DNA of 64,000 nt. Origin: Spirochaetes bacterium GWF1_51_8 (GTDB taxonomy: Bacteria; Spirochaetota; Brevinematia; Brevinematales; GWF1-51-8). Of the stretch, positions 1 to 8,984 are shown one piece after another; positions within the stretch are counted from its first letter, which is position 1; each line of letters begins with the position of its first letter. The stretch covers positions 28,812 to 92,811 of the forward strand of contig MIBE01000053.1 in NCBI GenBank assembly GCA_001829415.1, written 5' to 3'. The notes beneath the pieces are model-generated. The model did no database searches, was not told the DNA's origin, and was given only the letters and a program-made list of their open reading frames with translations. Both the position numbers and the translations under genes were made by a program.

Positions 1-1308
1 CCGCCGTTCATCACCAGTACCCTTCAGCAGGCGTCCAATACCGTGCTCGGTTTCTCGTCCACCCGCACGATGATGATCGCTCAGGAACTCTACGAAGGTA
101 TCAACCTGAAGAATACGCGCACGGGTTTGATCACATATATGCGTACGGACTCGACCCGTATCTCGCCGATAGCGATGGAAGCGGTGCGGAAGTATGTCGC
201 CGAGACGTTCGGCGGGGACTACCTGCCTTCCGAGCCGAACCTCTACGCGAACAAGCGTACCGCGCAGGACGCTCACGAGGCGATCCGTCCGAGCGATGTT
301 CTCCTGCATCCCGACGAGATAAAAAAGTACCTTTCCGCCGACCAGTATAAACTCTACAACCTGATCTGGAGACGTTTCGTCGCCTCGCAGATGACGCAGT
401 CGAAGAGCGAAACCTACACTATCGAAGTGACGAACGGCGACAAGCTCTTTACCGCGTCCGACTCTCATACCGTGTTCGAAGGGCATCAGGCGGTATACCA
501 GTTCTCGAAGTCGAAGAAGGAGAAGCCGTTACCCCGCGACCTGAAGGCAGGGGACGCGCTCGCGACCTCAAATATCGCGAAGGACCAGAAGTTTACCGAG
601 CCCCCGGCGCGTTATACCGACGCATCGCTTGTCAAGACGATGGAAGAACTTGGGATAGGACGGCCGTCCACCTACGCGCCGACCATCTTCACCCTGACCA
701 AACGCTACTATATCAATAAATCCGGAAAGAGCCTCGTCCCGACCGAACTGGGGCGGGTAGTCAATAAACTGCTTGTCGATAACTTTCCCGATCTCATCAA
801 TGTCGGATTCACCGCGCGGATGGAAGACGAACTCGACGACGTGGAAGACGGAGCCAAGGAATGGAAGGGAGTCGTCCGCCACTTCTACGAGCCGTTCACC
901 AAGGTGCTGACTAAGGCCTATGCCGAGATCGACAACCTGAAGGGCAGTTTCGACGAAGAGACCGAGTATGTCTGCGAGAAGTGCGGCAAGAAGATGCTGA
1001 AGAAACTCGGGCGTTTCGGGTACTTCCTCGCGTGCTCGGGGTGGCCGGAGTGCCGTAACGCCAAACCGTTACCGCTCGGGAAATGCCCCAAGTGCGAGAC
1101 AGGACAGGTGGTGAAGAAAAAGGGCGGGCGCGGGAAGTTTTTCTACGGGTGCTCGACCTATCCGGCATGCGACTTCGCGAGCTTCCTCGAACCCTCGGGC
1201 GAAGCTTGTCCCAACGACGGAAGCGTACTTTTCAAAAAGCGCGAGAAGGGCGAAACAAAACTAATTTGTCTTAAAGAAGGATGCGGATATGAGAAAGCTT
1301 CGGAATAG
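1..1308 (+). CDS. topA: DNA topoisomerase I, C-terminal part (5' truncated by window edge; frame open from base 1)
   Basis: Frame 1 reads PPFITSTLQQASNTVLGFSSTRTMMIAQELYEG...GLITYMRTDS, then ELGIGRPSTYAPTI, then Cys4 zinc ribbons (CEKCGKKM..CSGWPEC; CPKCETG..CSTYPAC; CPNDGS..CLKEGC). Confidence 0.97.
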   Translation, partial: PPFITSTLQQASNTVLGFSSTRTMMIAQELYEGINLKNTRTGLITYMRTDSTRISPIAMEAVRKYVAETFGGDYLPSEPNLYANKRTAQDAHEAIRPSDVLLHPDEIKKYLSADQYKLYNLIWRRFVASQMTQSKSETYTIEVTNGDKLFTASDSHTVFEGHQAVYQFSKSKKEKPLPRDLKAGDALATSNIAKDQKFTEPPARYTDASLVKTMEELGIGRPSTYAPTIFTLTKRYYINKSGKSLVPTELGRVVNKLLVDNFPDLINVGFTARMEDELDDVEDGAKEWKGVVRHFYEPFTKVLTKAYAEIDNLKGSFDEETEYVCEKCGKKMLKKLGRFGYFLACSGWPECRNAKPLPLGKCPKCETGQVVKKKGGRGKFFYGCSTYPACDFASFLEPSGEACPNDGSVLFKKREKGETKLICLKEGCGYEKASE

Positions 1309-2578
1309 CCTAATCTTTATTTTTTTATTCAGCGGGTCGGTGTTCGGTGTGAACGCCACGATCAACGAGATCGACGCGCCGATCTATAAAAACCCCATGC
1401 CGGAGGCCCCGATGGGCAATCTCCAGATCGGGATGAATGTTAAGATCGAGAAGGAGCAGGGCGACTATTACCTGATCTCGAACGGATGGCTGAGGGGATG
1501 GATTGCGAAAAAGTCCCTGACGCCGTTTACCCCGGTCTATTCCAATGTCAAGGAAAAGATCATTCTCGGAAGCAGGATATACACCGAGGGCGAAAAGAAC
1601 TACCTTGTCTATTACTATAACAACACGGTTTACAAAATGGATATCGTCACCCACCAGATCGTAAACGCCGTCGAAGTCGGCCCGATCAACGCTCTTCATG
1701 CGTCGCACCACGGGGAGTACTTTCTTGTCGAGGGCGCTTACACCAACGAAACCGATATCTACACCTACCGCGTGCTCAACCTGAAAAGCGGCAAGATCGT
1801 GTTTGTCGGGGTGTTCGATCACGATAAATCCTATGTCTTCTCCATCGATTTCTCCGGCAACGACCGTTATTTCGTAATGAGCTGTAAGCACGGCGAGAAG
1901 AAATCCGCGGCTGTTTTCGAAACCGAACGGGGCGAATTTATTTCTTACGCCAACCAGATCGAGAATGTGGAATGGCTGAGCAACACGCTGGTGATGAACA
2001 ACAAGGATTATTTCTGGGCGTGTGATTTCGATAAAAAATCCGGCGATCCGAATATGAGCTTCCGTCCCGAATTTCAGCTTACCGCTGTCAGCAAGGACTG
2101 GATTGTCGAGGGTGTGGTCGAATACGAGATTTTCGGGAAAAGTATCTATATCAATACCAAGAAGGGCGTGCTGTCGTTCAACACGGTGACCAAGGAACTC
2201 GGCGCCACGCCGTATAACGGGCTTCTGATCGACTCGTCGGGCGGGTACAACTACTTCCTGACCGCGTCCGGCGGAAATATGAAAGACGTCGCGAAAAACG
2301 TCCTGTTGAAGGAATTCGCCGGGGGAAAACCCCAGTATAAGTTCGAAATGTTTATCAAGGACAGCATCCTTTACTTCCAGACGAAAGATAAGATCGAGTC
2401 GCTGTACCTGTATAACCCCGCGATGAACTATACCTATAAGTACAAGACTATCAGCGAAGTAATGGCATGGAACGAGCAGGGCATCATCGCGGAAAGTTTC
2501 GGCGATAAGAACGTCATCATGATCGCGATAGAGAACCCGATGGAAAAAAAGTTTTCTTTCCTCGTGCTGAAGGACTGA
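1289..2578 (+). CDS. Exported protein with N-terminal SH3b-like region and beta-rich body, function unknown
   Basis: Signal peptide MRKLRNSLIFIFLFSGSVFGVNA; SH3b-like IYKNPMPEAPMGNLQIGMNVKIEKEQGDYYLISNGWLRGWI; overlaps topA by 20 bp. Confidence 0.75.
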   Translation: MRKLRNSLIFIFLFSGSVFGVNATINEIDAPIYKNPMPEAPMGNLQIGMNVKIEKEQGDYYLISNGWLRGWIAKKSLTPFTPVYSNVKEKIILGSRIYTEGEKNYLVYYYNNTVYKMDIVTHQIVNAVEVGPINALHASHHGEYFLVEGAYTNETDIYTYRVLNLKSGKIVFVGVFDHDKSYVFSIDFSGNDRYFVMSCKHGEKKSAAVFETERGEFISYANQIENVEWLSNTLVMNNKDYFWACDFDKKSGDPNMSFRPEFQLTAVSKDWIVEGVVEYEIFGKSIYINTKKGVLSFNTVTKELGATPYNGLLIDSSGGYNYFLTASGGNMKDVAKNVLLKEFAGGKPQYKFEMFIKDSILYFQTKDKIESLYLYNPAMNYTYKYKTISEVMAWNEQGIIAESFGDKNVIMIAIENPMEKKFSFLVLKD

Positions 2579-2585
2579 ACGGGAA

Positions 2586-3362
2586 TTAGTTTTTGATAAA
2601 AAGGAATTTCCTCGACAGCTCGATCGTCTTCTTGTCGATCGATGTCGCGCGGATATAAATGAAATAAGAACCGGATTTCAGCCGGTCTTTATCGGCCTGC
2701 TCCTGCGGTTTCCAATACACCTCGTAACTTCCCTGAGTGAAATATTTCTGTTTGACTATGTAATGCACAATCGTGCCCCATTCGTCGTACACGATCATAT
2801 CGATAGTCGCGGGAATATGAAGCTTGAACTGCGCCGTCAGGTTTGTCATCCCGTAAAAGCAGAGTTCGGGGTAGATCGTGAAGTCTTCCTGCTTGATCAC
2901 CTCGCGGGGAATACGTTTGAACCCCAGAGAAAAAAGCTGGAGGTTGGTGCCGTGAAACTCCGCGACAAGGTAAATATTCTTATGAAAGATATTGGTCAGA
3001 CTGAGCGTGCCGGATTGGGTGAAGACTTTTTTTATAAGAATCTCGTCACTGATGGAGTCCCGGACAGTTAAGGTGAGCGAGGAGTCGGTGGACGAGTTCT
3101 CGATATTGACGAACGCGTTTTCCGGGAGGAAGTCTTCGCCGGTGAAAACGTCGTAGGTGCGGAGCCACGAGTTCGTCGGGTCGGACGCCTGCACGTAATT
3201 GCCCTTGACGGAAATGTTTTCATAGTCGAGGAACGAGGCATAGGGGTTTTCCGGTGAAACCTTGAATTTGATCACGTTGTTCGCCGCCCACTGGAAGGCG
3301 GATAATGTTCCGGCGATCAGGACGCCCGCGATTGTCAGGAGCAATAGGGAAGTCCGTCTCAT
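2586..3362 (-). CDS. Exported protein with C-terminal FlgD-Ig-like segment, function unknown
   Basis: N-terminal hydrophobic segment; C-terminal VYDEWGTIVHYIV...GSYEVYWKPQEQADKDRLKSGSYFIYIRA. Confidence 0.7.
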   Translation of the reverse strand: MRRTSLLLLTIAGVLIAGTLSAFQWAANNVIKFKVSPENPYASFLDYENISVKGNYVQASDPTNSWLRTYDVFTGEDFLPENAFVNIENSSTDSSLTLTVRDSISDEILIKKVFTQSGTLSLTNIFHKNIYLVAEFHGTNLQLFSLGFKRIPREVIKQEDFTIYPELCFYGMTNLTAQFKLHIPATIDMIVYDEWGTIVHYIVKQKYFTQGSYEVYWKPQEQADKDRLKSGSYFIYIRATSIDKKTIELSRKFLFIKN

Positions 3363-4417
3363 TTCTCATGCTCCGACTGGCCGATATAATGTTCGATCCA
3401 TTGCAGGTTCTTCTCGGTCTTCGTATCCTCGTCGGTCTCTTCGTCCTCGGACATCTTCGGACTCTGCGGGATATCGACCACCAGCTTGCCGTCCAGCCTC
3501 TTCAGCCGCGAGGCGTTCGATTTCAGGTATCTCATGACCCGCCTGTCGATAATGAACACGAGGAGACCCAGCCCGAAGAAGAGAAGCGTTTTCAGGATGA
3601 CAAGTAGGTAGCTCACGAAACTGCGCGCGGGGTAAAGGATGCCCGCGTAGCCCAGGCTATTTCCCTCGACGGCGATCGGGATTTTCTTCAGGATATTCAG
3701 CCCGCTGTGGATCTCGTCGTTGTTCTGCAATGTGTCCTTATAGAGCCGGAAGTCGTCGATAGAGAACAGGTCGTTACGTAATAAGGTGTCGCCGATATAG
3801 ACGAACGCCGGAAGGGGCTGGCCGATCACTTCGCCCGAAATGGCGGTGAAATCGAAGAGCGCGATGATCTGGAAGTTGATATCGAGCACAGGGTCTTTGC
3901 CCTGCAGGACAAGCCCGTAAAGGTTGTTGAAGTTCTTCGCGTAGATATTGTTGGTATAGTTGTAAAACTCCACCGAGAAACTTTCCGAGCCGGACTTATA
4001 GATAACGTTCATTTTTTTATCGATGATGATGAGGTCTTTGAAATCCGCGAACGGGCTGAAGTACTCGTGAGTGATATCCCCGATCTCGGTCAGTTCGCGC
4101 GAGAGGACGTAGGAAAATATCTGGTCGTAGAAACGCTGGGTCGAGGCATATCCCTCGAGAGTCGCGATCCGGATATGGAATATCTCCTTTAGGCTGCTCT
4201 GGAACTTCTGGACCTTTGCTACCGTTTCGCTGAAATAGGGATCGGTCAGGATGAACTCCTTGATGCCCGAGTAGACCGATGCCACTCCCGCGGAGATCGG
4301 GTTGCTCTCAGCGAGAGCCTTGCCGTCGCCGATTGCCTCGTACACGAATATATTGACAACAAAGACGATGAGAACAACGAAGAAAAAAATCTTTACACCG
4401 AGATATACCCTGTTCAT
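3359..4417 (-). CDS. Two-TM membrane protein with extracytoplasmic (sensor-like) domain
   Basis: TM near N-terminus and TM SYLLVILKTLLFFGLGLLVFIID; short overlaps with neighbours suggest an operon. Confidence 0.65.
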   Translation of the reverse strand: MNRVYLGVKIFFFVVLIVFVVNIFVYEAIGDGKALAESNPISAGVASVYSGIKEFILTDPYFSETVAKVQKFQSSLKEIFHIRIATLEGYASTQRFYDQIFSYVLSRELTEIGDITHEYFSPFADFKDLIIIDKKMNVIYKSGSESFSVEFYNYTNNIYAKNFNNLYGLVLQGKDPVLDINFQIIALFDFTAISGEVIGQPLPAFVYIGDTLLRNDLFSIDDFRLYKDTLQNNDEIHSGLNILKKIPIAVEGNSLGYAGILYPARSFVSYLLVILKTLLFFGLGLLVFIIDRRVMRYLKSNASRLKRLDGKLVVDIPQSPKMSEDEETDEDTKTEKNLQWIEHYIGQSEHEK

Positions 4418-4929
4418 ACACCCGCCTTTTTTTCAATCTTCATCATGATCTGCCGGACACATTCGTTAATACTGTTTTTCCCGGTGTCTATGGTCATCAT
4501 CGCGACTTCTTCGTAGAACGCGCGCCGTTTATCCATCAGCTCGACTATTTCCGTCATCGGATCTTTCCCTGTCAGCGACGGCCTATTCGAGTCGAGATGA
4601 ATCCGTTCGAAAATCACGTTCGGGCCGGCGGTCAGGTAGACGCAAAACCCGCTGTTTCGGACAACCGCCCGATTCTCCGGTTTCAGCACCATTCCGCCCC
4701 CGGTGGAAATGACCGTATTCCCCACGGATGAGACCCTGACAAGAACACCCGCTTCGATCTCACGGAACTTCGCCTCGCCCAAACGCGAGAATATCTCCGG
4801 GACGGGCATCCCGGCCTCACGGACTATCTCGTCGTCGGTATCGACAAACTCGTAATCCAGCCTATCCGCGAGAGTCCGCCCGATAGCCGTCTTTCCGGTG
4901 CCCCGGTACCCGACAAATATGATGTTCAT
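4414..4929 (-). CDS. aroK: Shikimate kinase
   Basis: MNIIFVGYRGTGKTAIGRTLADRLDYEFVDTDDEI...STGGGMVL; internal ATG at 4929 preferred over the ORF start 5064 because of an ATGA overlap with the upstream gene. Confidence 0.92.
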   Translation of the reverse strand: MNIIFVGYRGTGKTAIGRTLADRLDYEFVDTDDEIVREAGMPVPEIFSRLGEAKFREIEAGVLVRVSSVGNTVISTGGGMVLKPENRAVVRNSGFCVYLTAGPNVIFERIHLDSNRPSLTGKDPMTEIVELMDKRRAFYEEVAMMTIDTGKNSINECVRQIMMKIEKKAGV

Positions 4930-5342
4930 GCCGAGGGCCTCATTCCCGCCAGCATTACGATATTCCCCCCGACAATCAAGAGGAGGGTGATGCCGCCGAT
5001 CAGGAACAGGCGGTACTTGATATACTCGAAGTCCGTTTCGGGCAAGGCTTTCCCGATACCGCATTCCGGAGCGACCTCGTCATAACGGAAAATCACGGTC
5101 GACGGGAGCTTCTTGCCGCTGAGGGCGAGAAGGTTCGGATCGGGCTCGGAGAGATGTTTCAGGTGCGAGAATTGGAGCCGCATATTCTCGATCTCTACCT
5201 GCAATTCTTTCTTCTCGATCTCCATCCGGTATATCCGGTCGATCTTTTCGAGGTTGTCCATGATTCCCCCCTTGCTGAAAGTAAACGCAAAGAGGATATA
5301 GATCGCGATCGCGTTGAATACCGCGAGAAATACATACTTCAT
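4926..5342 (-). CDS. Small membrane protein with two TM segments and a coiled coil, unknown
   Basis: 138 aa with TMs at both ends; ATGA-coupled to aroK. Confidence 0.6.
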   Translation of the reverse strand: MKYVFLAVFNAIAIYILFAFTFSKGGIMDNLEKIDRIYRMEIEKKELQVEIENMRLQFSHLKHLSEPDPNLLALSGKKLPSTVIFRYDEVAPECGIGKALPETDFEYIKYRLFLIGGITLLLIVGGNIVMLAGMRPSA

Positions 5343-5444
5343 AGGCCATCCTTGTTCAGGCTATATTATGTTTCGGCATAAAATAAGAGGGATTTAGGTT
5401 TAACGCGGAACAAGTAAAAAATATTCAACGGCCCCCTTTTTCTC

Positions 5445-5473
5445 TTGACAGAAACGCCCCGTGGGATTATGTT
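5445..5473 (+). promoter_or_regulatory. Sigma70-type promoter TTGACA-N17-TATGTT
   Basis: ttgaca gaaacgccccgtgggat tatgtt. Confidence 0.6.
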
Positions 5474-5485
5474 CTGAGAATATAA

Positions 5486-5641
5486 AAATTTGAGTATTTT
5501 GTCGGCAATGGTGATTATGAAGGTTTCGAGGTATGTGAAGCCGTGGAAATTTATCCCGCGAGGAACGCGTACGCTGATCGCAATAAAAAAGGTGAAATAG
5601 TGATAGAACATGCAGATTTCTTTATAAAAGAAGCCCCGTAA
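5486..5641 (+). pseudogene. Possible 3' gene remnant (about 50 codons, no start codon)
   Basis: In-frame KFEYFVGNGDYEGFEVCEAVEIYPARNAYADRNKKGEIVIEHADFFIKEAP*; protein-like but lacks ATG/GTG/TTG at its 5' end. Confidence 0.35.
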
Positions 5642-5659
5642 ATATTCTTACGGGGCTTC
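5629..5659 (-). terminator. Rho-independent terminator for the 5682-6407 gene
   Basis: Inverted repeat gaagccccgtaa/ttacggggcttc; minus strand continues ...GGGGCTTCTTTTATAAAG. Confidence 0.8.
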
Positions 5660-5681
5660 GGTTTAATTAAAAGCTATTAGA

Positions 5682-6407
5682 TTACTGCTTCACATACTGA
5701 CTGCCGCACAGCGCGGGAACATTTGTACCGCTAACAAGGAGAAAGTTACCTATCTTCAAGAAATACTGGACAGATCCCATATCGAAGGAATGCCAGTCAT
5801 CCGAAGAAGTATTTGTCCAATTCAGAACGGTACCCACGGGCGGCGCAGACGGATTCGCGTAATAAACGCCGACTCCGTTTGTCGAAGTGAAATTGGTCGC
5901 ATCCGAAATGGTAATATTTGAGGTTGTCGAAGTCAAGACCATGAAATTGGAATTGATAATATTTGTGCCGTTTTCAGTTCTGGAAGAATAGCCGAAGTTC
6001 TTATATACACCCGACCAGCCCGAACCGCTAACCAGCACAAAGATGTTTCCCGTACTGTAATAGAGGTTATTACCGTCAATAAAAGCGATGTTCTTTTCCG
6101 TGAAAACATTCGTGTAGCCGTCGCTTAAAAGGTTGTTCAGTATCAGAGTATCTGTGATAAAAACGTAGGCACCGGAGTTGGTGCTGACCGATACGCCCTT
6201 TAGGATCCGCGTATAATTATTGTCAGCGCCGAAAGCATAGGTGTTCGTATAACTGCTATAATAATAATTCACCCATGTTCCGATTATAGACGCCACAGAG
6301 GGGGTTCCCCCGCCCGGAGTAGTACTTGCAGCCGGAGCACATGCCATAACCATCACCCCCATCAATACCAACATCAAAAAACTTGTGAGAGAAAGCATTT
6401 TTCTCAT
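5682..6407 (-). CDS. Putative lipoprotein
   Basis: MRKMLSLTSFLMLVLMGVMVMAC lipobox; Ser/Thr/Asn-rich beta-type sequence. Confidence 0.75.
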   Translation of the reverse strand: MRKMLSLTSFLMLVLMGVMVMACAPAASTTPGGGTPSVASIIGTWVNYYYSSYTNTYAFGADNNYTRILKGVSVSTNSGAYVFITDTLILNNLLSDGYTNVFTEKNIAFIDGNNLYYSTGNIFVLVSGSGWSGVYKNFGYSSRTENGTNIINSNFMVLTSTTSNITISDATNFTSTNGVGVYYANPSAPPVGTVLNWTNTSSDDWHSFDMGSVQYFLKIGNFLLVSGTNVPALCGSQYVKQ

Positions 6408-6819
6408 AAAAAACCTCCTGGAAAATTTTAAAACATTTCAGATATTTTGTCGTATTATACTGAATCACCTTTTTTTTGTCAATATGATTCCTTGAAATAT
6501 TGGAAATAATTCACGATACTGATGTCATTCAATGCAATCCCAATAACGCAAAAAAGATTGATGTTATTTAAAACAGGGAATGGACGGGGGAAACTTATTA
6601 GGGAATGGAGAAAATCAGCAAATCTATCCAAATATGATCGCACATGCGAATCCTATTCCCTGAAAGGAATCTTCCGCGAATACACTGAATATCGCCGCGG
6701 AAGCGGCGAACTTTCCGCCGGATTTTTTCATCCGAAACACAATTTGCCTGCGGCAGGCGCTATTCCCGTTTTACGAAATGGGTTTTACGCAAACGCTAAG
6801 ACACAAACACTGAATCCTC

Positions 6820-6848
6820 TTGACAGAAACGCACAGCGGGATTAAAAT
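6820..6848 (+). promoter_or_regulatory. Sigma70-type promoter TTGACA-N17-TAAAAT upstream of the rsgA leader
   Basis: ttgaca gaaacgcacagcgggat taaaat. Confidence 0.7.
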
Positions 6849-6878
6849 TAATCTCAAAATAAATTGAAGGAGCATTGG

Positions 6879-6926
6879 ATGAGTGTCCGAATAGTCCGAT
6901 TTTTTAACCGGAAGGTTATGTTCTAA
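6879..6926 (+). CDS. Possible 15-aa leader peptide MSVRIVRFFNRKVMF
   Basis: GAAGGAG Shine-Dalgarno, 6 nt spacing, ATG; lies directly downstream of the 6820 promoter. Confidence 0.4.
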   Translation: MSVRIVRFFNRKVMF

Positions 6927-6993
6927 CGGAGGACACCGGCTCTTGAAGGCCTGATTTTATATTGTACACCCTTCTTTAGGCGGTTCCTCCGCG

Positions 6994-7118
6994 TGTGGTC
7001 GTTTCCGAAGGATTAATTAAGGAGATGACTACTTGTGATCATTTCCAATGATACAATAGAGATGACTACTTGTGGTCATTTCAATTGCTATTAAAAAGGA
7101 ATGACCACTGTTAGCGTA
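6994..7118. repeat. Degenerate tandem repeats, period about 37-40 bp, upstream of rsgA
   Basis: gagatgactacttgtgatcatttc (7022) and gagatgactacttgtggtcatttc (7059), with weaker tgtggtcgtttcc (6994) and atgaccactgttagcgtatt (7101). Confidence 0.6.
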
Positions 7119-7138
7119 TTTAATGGAGGAATCGAGTC

Positions 7139-8197
7139 ATGACATTAGAACAGCTTGGATGGAATCCCTTTTTCTGGGATGCCTCCGGTAATTTTTTCAA
7201 TCAAAACCTTATTCCCGCGCGTGTGACCGAAGCGTATTACAACCGTTATAAAACAATCTCCGTTCACGGCGAAACGCTCGTGGCGTTGACAGGGAAACTG
7301 CGCGCCGAATGCGAAAGCGCGGGGAATTACCCCGTGACGGGCGATTGGCTGATGATCGAAGGCGCCGCCGCGCATGTGCTGCTGCCGAGACGGACGGTGC
7401 TCGCGCGAAAGTCCGTCGGCAAGCAGACCGCCGGGCAGACGATCTGCGCGAACATGGACAGGGTGCTTGTGGTGGGCGCTCTCGACGGCGAATGGAATCC
7501 CCGCCGGATCGAACGTTTCCTGACAGCGGGGTGGAATAGCGGCGCGACCCCGGCGGTCGTTCTCAATAAGCGCGACGCCTGCGGGGATTGGGAAGCCGCG
7601 CTCGCCGAGACCGAGGCGTCCGCGCCCGGGGTCGAGGTGCTTGCGGTGAGCGCGCGCGACGGCGGCGGGATGGACGAACTCGCCCGGCTGATCCCGCCGT
7701 GCGCGACCGCCGTGATGATCGGCTCGTCGGGAGTGGGGAAGTCGTCGTTACTCAACACCCTCGCGGGTACGGTTCTTCGCGATACGGGGGATGTCCATGC
7801 CGCGACCTCGCAGGGCAGGCATACCACATCGTCGCGCGGGCTGTTCTTCCTGCCGAACGGCGGGATGATGATCGACACGCCGGGGCTCCGCGAGCTAGGG
7901 CTATGGGCGGAAGAGGACGCCCTCTCCGGGGTGTTCTCTGACATCATCGAAATAGCGGCGGGATGCCGTTACCGCGACTGCATGCACGAGAACGAGCCGG
8001 ATTGCGCTGTCCGCGAGGCGCTCGCCAATGGAAGCATCACCCGGGGACATTACGAGAACTACCTCAAGCAGAGGCGGGAGATCGCGTATGTCGAACGGAT
8101 GGCTGATCCGAGGCTGGAACGCGAGAACCGCGAGAAATGGAAAAAAATCAACAAGTTCCAGAAAGAGATCGAGAAACACGGGAAAAGGAAAATATAA
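7139..8197 (+). CDS. rsgA: Ribosome small-subunit biogenesis GTPase RsgA
   Basis: GSSGVGKSSLLNTLAG, NKRD, circularly permuted GTPase order, C-terminal zinc motif CRYRDCMHENEPDCAV. Confidence 0.95.
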   Translation: MTLEQLGWNPFFWDASGNFFNQNLIPARVTEAYYNRYKTISVHGETLVALTGKLRAECESAGNYPVTGDWLMIEGAAAHVLLPRRTVLARKSVGKQTAGQTICANMDRVLVVGALDGEWNPRRIERFLTAGWNSGATPAVVLNKRDACGDWEAALAETEASAPGVEVLAVSARDGGGMDELARLIPPCATAVMIGSSGVGKSSLLNTLAGTVLRDTGDVHAATSQGRHTTSSRGLFFLPNGGMMIDTPGLRELGLWAEEDALSGVFSDIIEIAAGCRYRDCMHENEPDCAVREALANGSITRGHYENYLKQRREIAYVERMADPRLERENREKWKKINKFQKEIEKHGKRKI

Positions 8198-8940
8198 TGG
8201 ATAGAAGAGAATTGTTTTTCGAGGTGCATACTGGCGAGACGCGTGAAGGGCCGGGAAGCCCTGAGTCGACACGGAAGGCTTTTTCGTATATTTCGGGGAT
8301 AGATAAGAATTCGAAGGTCATCGATATCGGATGCGGGCCGGGATGGCAAACACTTGAACTAGCCCGGCTTTGCGGGGGGGAGATTACCGCGATTGACCTG
8401 CATGAGCCGTTTTTGGACATCCTGAAAACGAGCGCCCTGAAAGCCGGGTACGGCAATAGGCTAACGGCGCGTAAGATGTCTATGACGGAGATCGATTTTC
8501 CCGATGGGGCTTTCGATCTTGTGTGGTCCGAGGGCGCGATATATTTTATCGGATTCACCCGCGGTTTGAAAGAATTCCGCCGGCTATTGAAAACCGGGGG
8601 TTATCTCGCAGTGTCGGAGGCGACATGGCTGAAACCAAATCCGCCTGATGAAGTGAAGGAGTTCTGGAATAGAGAATATCCGGCTATGGGGACGCTGGAA
8701 TCGAATCTGGCTTCGATAGACTATCACGAATACGAGATTGCGGGATACTTTGTCCTTCCGCCGTCGGATTGGGAGGAATATTTTTCCCCATTGAAGGCGA
8801 GGTTTGAGCAGATGCTTGCACGGCATCCCGGCGACCCGGACGCGGAGGAGTATTACCGTGAGGAGCTTCACGAGTTCGCGATGTACGATAAGTACCGGGA
8901 ATTTTATGGGTATGTGTTTTATATCCTGAAGGCTATATAA
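8197..8940 (+). CDS. Class I SAM-dependent methyltransferase
   Basis: VIDIGCGPGWQTLELA...ITAIDLHEPFLDI...FDLVWSEGAIYFIG; ATG overlaps the rsgA stop (taATG). Confidence 0.88.
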   Translation: MDRRELFFEVHTGETREGPGSPESTRKAFSYISGIDKNSKVIDIGCGPGWQTLELARLCGGEITAIDLHEPFLDILKTSALKAGYGNRLTARKMSMTEIDFPDGAFDLVWSEGAIYFIGFTRGLKEFRRLLKTGGYLAVSEATWLKPNPPDEVKEFWNREYPAMGTLESNLASIDYHEYEIAGYFVLPPSDWEEYFSPLKARFEQMLARHPGDPDAEEYYREELHEFAMYDKYREFYGYVFYILKAI

Positions 8941-8942
8941 AA

Positions 8943-8973
8943 AAAAGCCCGGGTCGAAACGACCCGGGCTTTT
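8943..8973. terminator. Bidirectional terminator between convergent genes
   Basis: aaaagcccgggtcg aaa cgacccgggctttt. Confidence 0.88.
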
Positions 8974-8984
8974 CAATTATTGCC

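Noticed and set aside
5366-5611. 81-aa minus ORF
   Set aside because: Overlaps the better-looking plus-strand remnant and AT-rich noncoding sequence; no support.
6522-6845. 107-aa ORF upstream of rsgA
   Set aside because: Runs through a GCCTGCGGCAGGC palindrome and into the promoter; no Shine-Dalgarno or domain pattern.
6880-6990. SRP RNA or known riboswitch in the rsgA leader
   Set aside because: Lacks the SRP GGAAGCAGC-type domain IV and no match to riboswitch cores I know; retained only as an attenuator-like leader.
7022-7082. CRISPR array at the repeats upstream of rsgA
   Set aside because: Only two good copies, 13-bp spacing too short, repeats degenerate, no cas genes.
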